NCBI GenBank assembly: GCA_015654825.1
Contig: JAATGE010000111.1
Span: 1 to 8,751 of the forward strand
Origin: Rhodospirillales bacterium
GTDB taxonomy: Bacteria > Pseudomonadota > Alphaproteobacteria > Acetobacterales > Acetobacteraceae
Direction of reading: 5' to 3'
DNA length: 8,751 nucleotides
The notes under the pieces are model-generated. The model did no database searches. It worked only from the letters and a program-made list of their open reading frames with translations, and had not been told where the DNA came from. How positions within the stretch are numbered: position 1 is the first letter of the stretch; each line of letters starts with the position of its first letter. The position numbers and the translations under genes were made by a program. Shown in pieces: positions 6,638 through 8,751 of the stretch.

Positions 6638-7122
6638 TGCGGGAACTCGAGCGCAGCCTGCCGACGGCACAGATCGGCGAGGGAGCGCGCTTCGTGGTGG
6701 AGGCAAACGAGGCGGAGCTTCGTGCCGTGGCCGCACGCCTGGGCCTGGATGCGGTGCGCCACTTGCGGTGTGTCTTCGATCTGCGTGGGGCCGAGGAAGG
6801 CGCGGTGCGGGCCGACGGAACGCTCCGCGCCCGCGTGGTGCAGACCTGCGTGATTTCGCTCGAGCCGTTCGAGAGTGATGTGATCGAGGATTTCCGGGTC
6901 CGCTTCGTTCCGGCGGGCACCGAGAGCGAGGACATCGAACTGGAGGCGGACGACGAAATTCCCTACGAGGGCAACCGGCTGGAGCTCGGGGAAGCGGCTG
7001 TTGAGCAGCTCGCGCTGGCGCTTGACCCGTTTCCGCACAAGCCCGATGCCGAGCTACCCGTCGCGGAGCAGGCCGCGACCGGGCCGTTCGCGGCCCTGGC
7101 GCGGCTGAGGACGCGGCAATAG
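6634..7122 (+). CDS. DUF177/YceD-family protein, rRNA accumulation
   Basis: A 162-residue protein of the DUF177 family (PF02620), whose E. coli member YceD affects 23S rRNA accumulation; the exact biochemical role is not settled. Diagnostic features are the central VVQTCVISLEPFESDVIEDF (68-87, with the conserved Cys followed by L-x-P), the acidic linker (97-108) and DEIPYEGNRLELGEAAVEQL (107-126) followed by ALDPFPHKPDA. It starts with two adjacent ATGs (6634, 6637), the first overlapping the TGA of the chaperone gene. DUF177 next to rpmF and plsX is a widespread bacterial arrangement, which supports the call. Confidence 0.9.
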   Translation: MMRELERSLPTAQIGEGARFVVEANEAELRAVAARLGLDAVRHLRCVFDLRGAEEGAVRADGTLRARVVQTCVISLEPFESDVIEDFRVRFVPAGTESEDIELEADDEIPYEGNRLELGEAAVEQLALALDPFPHKPDAELPVAEQAATGPFAALARLRTRQ

Positions 7123-7181
7123 ACGGACGGCGGCGGCAGCAATAGCCTGGTCCGACGCCAAGGGCCGCGGCTTTCTGCTTC

Positions 7182-7210
7182 TTGCAGCGCCATGCCGTGT
7201 CTGCTAGAGC
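7182..7210 (+). promoter_or_regulatory. Probable sigma-70-type promoter for rpmF
   Basis: TTGCAG (7182-7187) is separated by exactly 17 bases from TAGAGC (7205-7210), which is preceded by TGC as in an extended -10. It lies in the 162-base gap between the DUF177 gene and rpmF, leaving a leader of roughly 70 bases. The -10 is a weak match, so this is a reasonable candidate only. Confidence 0.45.
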
Positions 7211-7284
7211 CGCCCGCCCTACCGAATTCATGTTCCGCATCCCGGCCAATCGTACCGGGTGCGACAGCCGTACCGGAGACAACC

Positions 7285-7488
7285 ATGGCCGTACCCAAGC
7301 GGAAAACCTCGCCGAGCCGGCGGGGCATGCGCCGCAGCCACGAAGCACTTGGCACCGAAGCGCACGCGGAGTGCAGCAATTGCGGCGAGCTGAAGCGGCC
7401 GCACCACGTGTGCGCCCATTGCGGCCATTACGATGGCCGCGAGGTCGCGCCGGCCGGCCGCACCCTGAAGAGCATCGTTCGCGTCTGA
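7285..7488 (+). CDS. rpmF: 50S ribosomal protein L32
   Basis: A 67-residue basic protein beginning [20 protein letters not shown], the classic L32 N-terminus. It contains four cysteines as CxxC pairs (30/33 and 43/46) that form the zinc-ribbon seen in one class of L32 proteins. It is part of the large ribosomal subunit. The start is firm: GGAG at 7275-7278 is six bases before the ATG. It is a few residues longer than the E. coli protein, as is usual in alphaproteobacteria. It is followed 46 bases later by plsX, a conserved neighbour. Confidence 0.97.
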   Translation: MAVPKRKTSPSRRGMRRSHEALGTEAHAECSNCGELKRPHHVCAHCGHYDGREVAPAGRTLKSIVRV

Positions 7489-7534
7489 CCCCGGCGGCAC
7501 CCGGCAAGGTGACGCACACGCAGCCCGCCCGGCA

Positions 7535-8656
7535 GTGAACGAGCCCTACACCTTGGCGGTCGATGCCATGGGCGGCGATCATGCGCCGGCCACGGTGGTA
7601 GAGGGTGTCGCGATCGCTGCCGAGCGCCATCCGGGCGCGCGCTTCCTGCTCGCCGGCGACGAAGCACGGCTCAACCCGTTGCTTGAGCGCCTGAAGCGTG
7701 CAGGCGCGTGCTGCACCGTGCGGCATGCACCGGACGTGATCCCGAACGACGCCAAGGCCGCGGTCGCGTTGCGCATGCGGCAGGCCAGCATGCGGGTGGC
7801 GATCGACGCCGTTGCCGCCGGCGAGGCGCAGGGCGTGGTTTCGGCCGGCAATTCCGGCGCGCTGCTGGCGCTCTCGAAAATCGTCATGAAGACGCTGCCG
7901 GGCATCGATCGGCCGGCGATGGCGGCGATCATGCCGAGCGGTCGCGGCGACGTCGTGATGCTCGATCTCGGCGCCAACCTGGCGTGCGATGCGCGCAACC
8001 TGGTCGAGTTTTGCCTGCTCGGCGACATGTTCGCGCGCACGGTGCTGGGGTTGCCCGCGCCTTCGGTCGGGTTGCTGAACGTCGGGAGCGAGGAGCTGAA
8101 GGGCGACGAGTGTTTGCGGCAGGCCGCTGACATTCTGCGCCGCACCCATATCGCGCCGCAATTCTACGGCTTCGTCGAAGGGCACGACATCGCGGCCGGC
8201 ACCGTGGACGTGGTGGTGACGGACGGCTTCACGGGCAATGTGGCGCTGAAGACGGGGGAGGGCGCGCTGAAGCTGGTGGGTGAACTGCTGAAGCAGATCT
8301 TCTCCAGCAGCCTGTCGGCCAAGCTGGGCTACCTGCTGGCGCGGCCCGGACTGGACCAGATGAAGATCTGGCTCGATCCCAGCCGCTATAACGGCGCCGT
8401 GCTGCTGGGCCTGAACGGCATGGTGGTAAAATCGCATGGTGGCACCGATGCGGCGGGATTTGCCCACGCCATGGATGTGGCGGTGGACATGGTCACGCAT
8501 CGGTTCAACGAACGGCTGCGCGAGGGCTTGGGGAGACTCGTGGGCGTCATGGCAGAGGCCCGGCCGAACGAAGTGGGGCCGAACGAAGTGGGGCCGAACG
8601 AAGTGGGGCCGAACGAAGTGGGGCCGGCGCTGAAGAACGCCCCCGGCGGGAATTGA
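7535..8656 (+). CDS. plsX: Phosphate acyltransferase PlsX
   Basis: A 373-residue protein of the PlsX family (PF02504). PlsX makes acyl-phosphate from acyl-ACP, the donor used by PlsY in the first step of phospholipid synthesis. Signature segments are LAVDAMGGDHAP (7-18), VVSAGNSGALLA (101-112), RPAMAAIMPS (126-135), LDLGANLACDARNL (143-156, the usual DxGAN), VTDGFTGNVALKT (228-240) and LLGLNGMVVKSHGG (290-303). The start is GTG, placed just before the first conserved strand; no strong ribosome-binding site is visible, so coupling to rpmF is possible. The catalytic core is complete. The last 30 residues are unusual: PNEVG four times in a row (344-363) and then a short PALKNAPGGN tail. That extension falls after the conserved domain and should not affect catalysis (inference). 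Confidence 0.97.
   Translation: MNEPYTLAVDAMGGDHAPATVVEGVAIAAERHPGARFLLAGDEARLNPLLERLKRAGACCTVRHAPDVIPNDAKAAVALRMRQASMRVAIDAVAAGEAQGVVSAGNSGALLALSKIVMKTLPGIDRPAMAAIMPSGRGDVVMLDLGANLACDARNLVEFCLLGDMFARTVLGLPAPSVGLLNVGSEELKGDECLRQAADILRRTHIAPQFYGFVEGHDIAAGTVDVVVTDGFTGNVALKTGEGALKLVGELLKQIFSSSLSAKLGYLLARPGLDQMKIWLDPSRYNGAVLLGLNGMVVKSHGGTDAAGFAHAMDVAVDMVTHRFNERLREGLGRLVGVMAEARPNEVGPNEVGPNEVGPNEVGPALKNAPGGN
8564..8623 (+). repeat. Four perfect 15-bp tandem repeats in the 3' end of plsX
   Basis: The unit CCGAACGAAGTGGGG occurs four times without a mismatch (8564-8578, 8579-8593, 8594-8608, 8609-8623). Each copy encodes Pro-Asn-Glu-Val-Gly. Because the unit is a multiple of three, gain or loss of copies keeps the frame. 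Absence of any divergence points to recent expansion. Confidence 0.97.
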
Positions 8657-8670
8657 CGGACACAGGAACG

Positions 8671-8751
8671 ATGTCGCCACCGGATTGGGGCCATGCCCCG
8701 CACCAGGACCCCCGGCGCACGGCCGCCATGCGCGACCCGCGGGGCATCCCC
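8671..8751 (+). CDS. Possible start of a gene running off the window (unrecognised)
   Basis: An ATG at 8671, with AGGA three bases upstream (short spacing), opens a frame of 27 codons that stays open to the window edge and reads MSPPDWGHAPHQDPRR and onward. fabH often follows plsX in alphaproteobacteria, but this start does not resemble FabH, so it may be a different small gene, a long N-terminal extension or non-coding. In such GC-rich DNA an open stretch of this length means little. Confidence 0.2.
   Translation, partial: MSPPDWGHAPHQDPRRTAAMRDPRGIP

Noticed and set aside
5969..8680. A very long open frame on the minus strand running antisense across the chaperone, DUF177, rpmF and plsX genes and joining bamE in frame
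   Set aside because: The plus-strand genes it overlaps are clear family members with conserved motifs. The antisense translation is low-complexity Arg/Ala/Pro/His-rich sequence, the usual shadow of GC-rich genes. Only its last part (bamE) is real.

Overview
This GC-rich window looks like an alphaproteobacterium, most likely Acetobacteraceae or another member of the Rhodospirillales. The evidence is a core block made of a BamE-type lipoprotein, a Cbp3-like ubiquinol-cytochrome c chaperone, a DUF177/YceD protein, ribosomal protein L32 (rpmF) and plsX. A block of this composition is typical of alphaproteobacteria. The extreme left end is the tail of a protein that looks like thiamine-monophosphate kinase (ThiL). 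No sequence search was run; all names rest on motifs read by eye.

Layout. 2-154 (+): ThiL-like C-terminus. 191-259: a large AT-rich palindrome, probably a two-way terminator. 285-3373 (-): two genes with overlapping stop and start, an exported phosphoesterase-family protein (upstream) and an exported protein with six GloVer repeats (downstream). 3374-3712: a divergent intergenic region. 3713-5176 (+): an exported PQQ-like beta-propeller protein. 5210-5243: a second, partial copy of the terminator repeat. 5250-5390: a mosaic of inverted repeats without an evident gene. 5390-5926 (-): bamE with a glycine-rich tail. 6047-7122 (+): ubiquinol-cytochrome c chaperone and DUF177, overlapping. 7285-7488 (+): rpmF with a plausible promoter of its own. 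7535-8656 (+): plsX, whose 3' end carries four perfect 15-bp repeats. 8657-8751: end of window, where fabH would be expected but is not recognised.

How the parts relate. The right half is housekeeping: outer-membrane assembly (BamE), maturation of the cytochrome bc1 complex (chaperone), ribosome production (DUF177, L32) and phospholipid synthesis (PlsX). The left half, about 5 kb, is an accessory cassette of three predicted exported proteins lying between two conserved genes. The same 33-base repeat (one mismatch) lies at each edge of it, both times between convergent genes. The cassette may be an extracytoplasmic phosphoesterase with two repeat or propeller partners; that joint role is inference.

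The best candidates for something undescribed are the three-gene exported cassette with its flanking repeats, the six neighbouring cysteine pairs plus Fn3-like tail of the phosphoesterase, the PNEVG repeat at the end of PlsX, and the palindrome mosaic beside bamE. No CRISPR array, transposase, rRNA or tRNA was seen.
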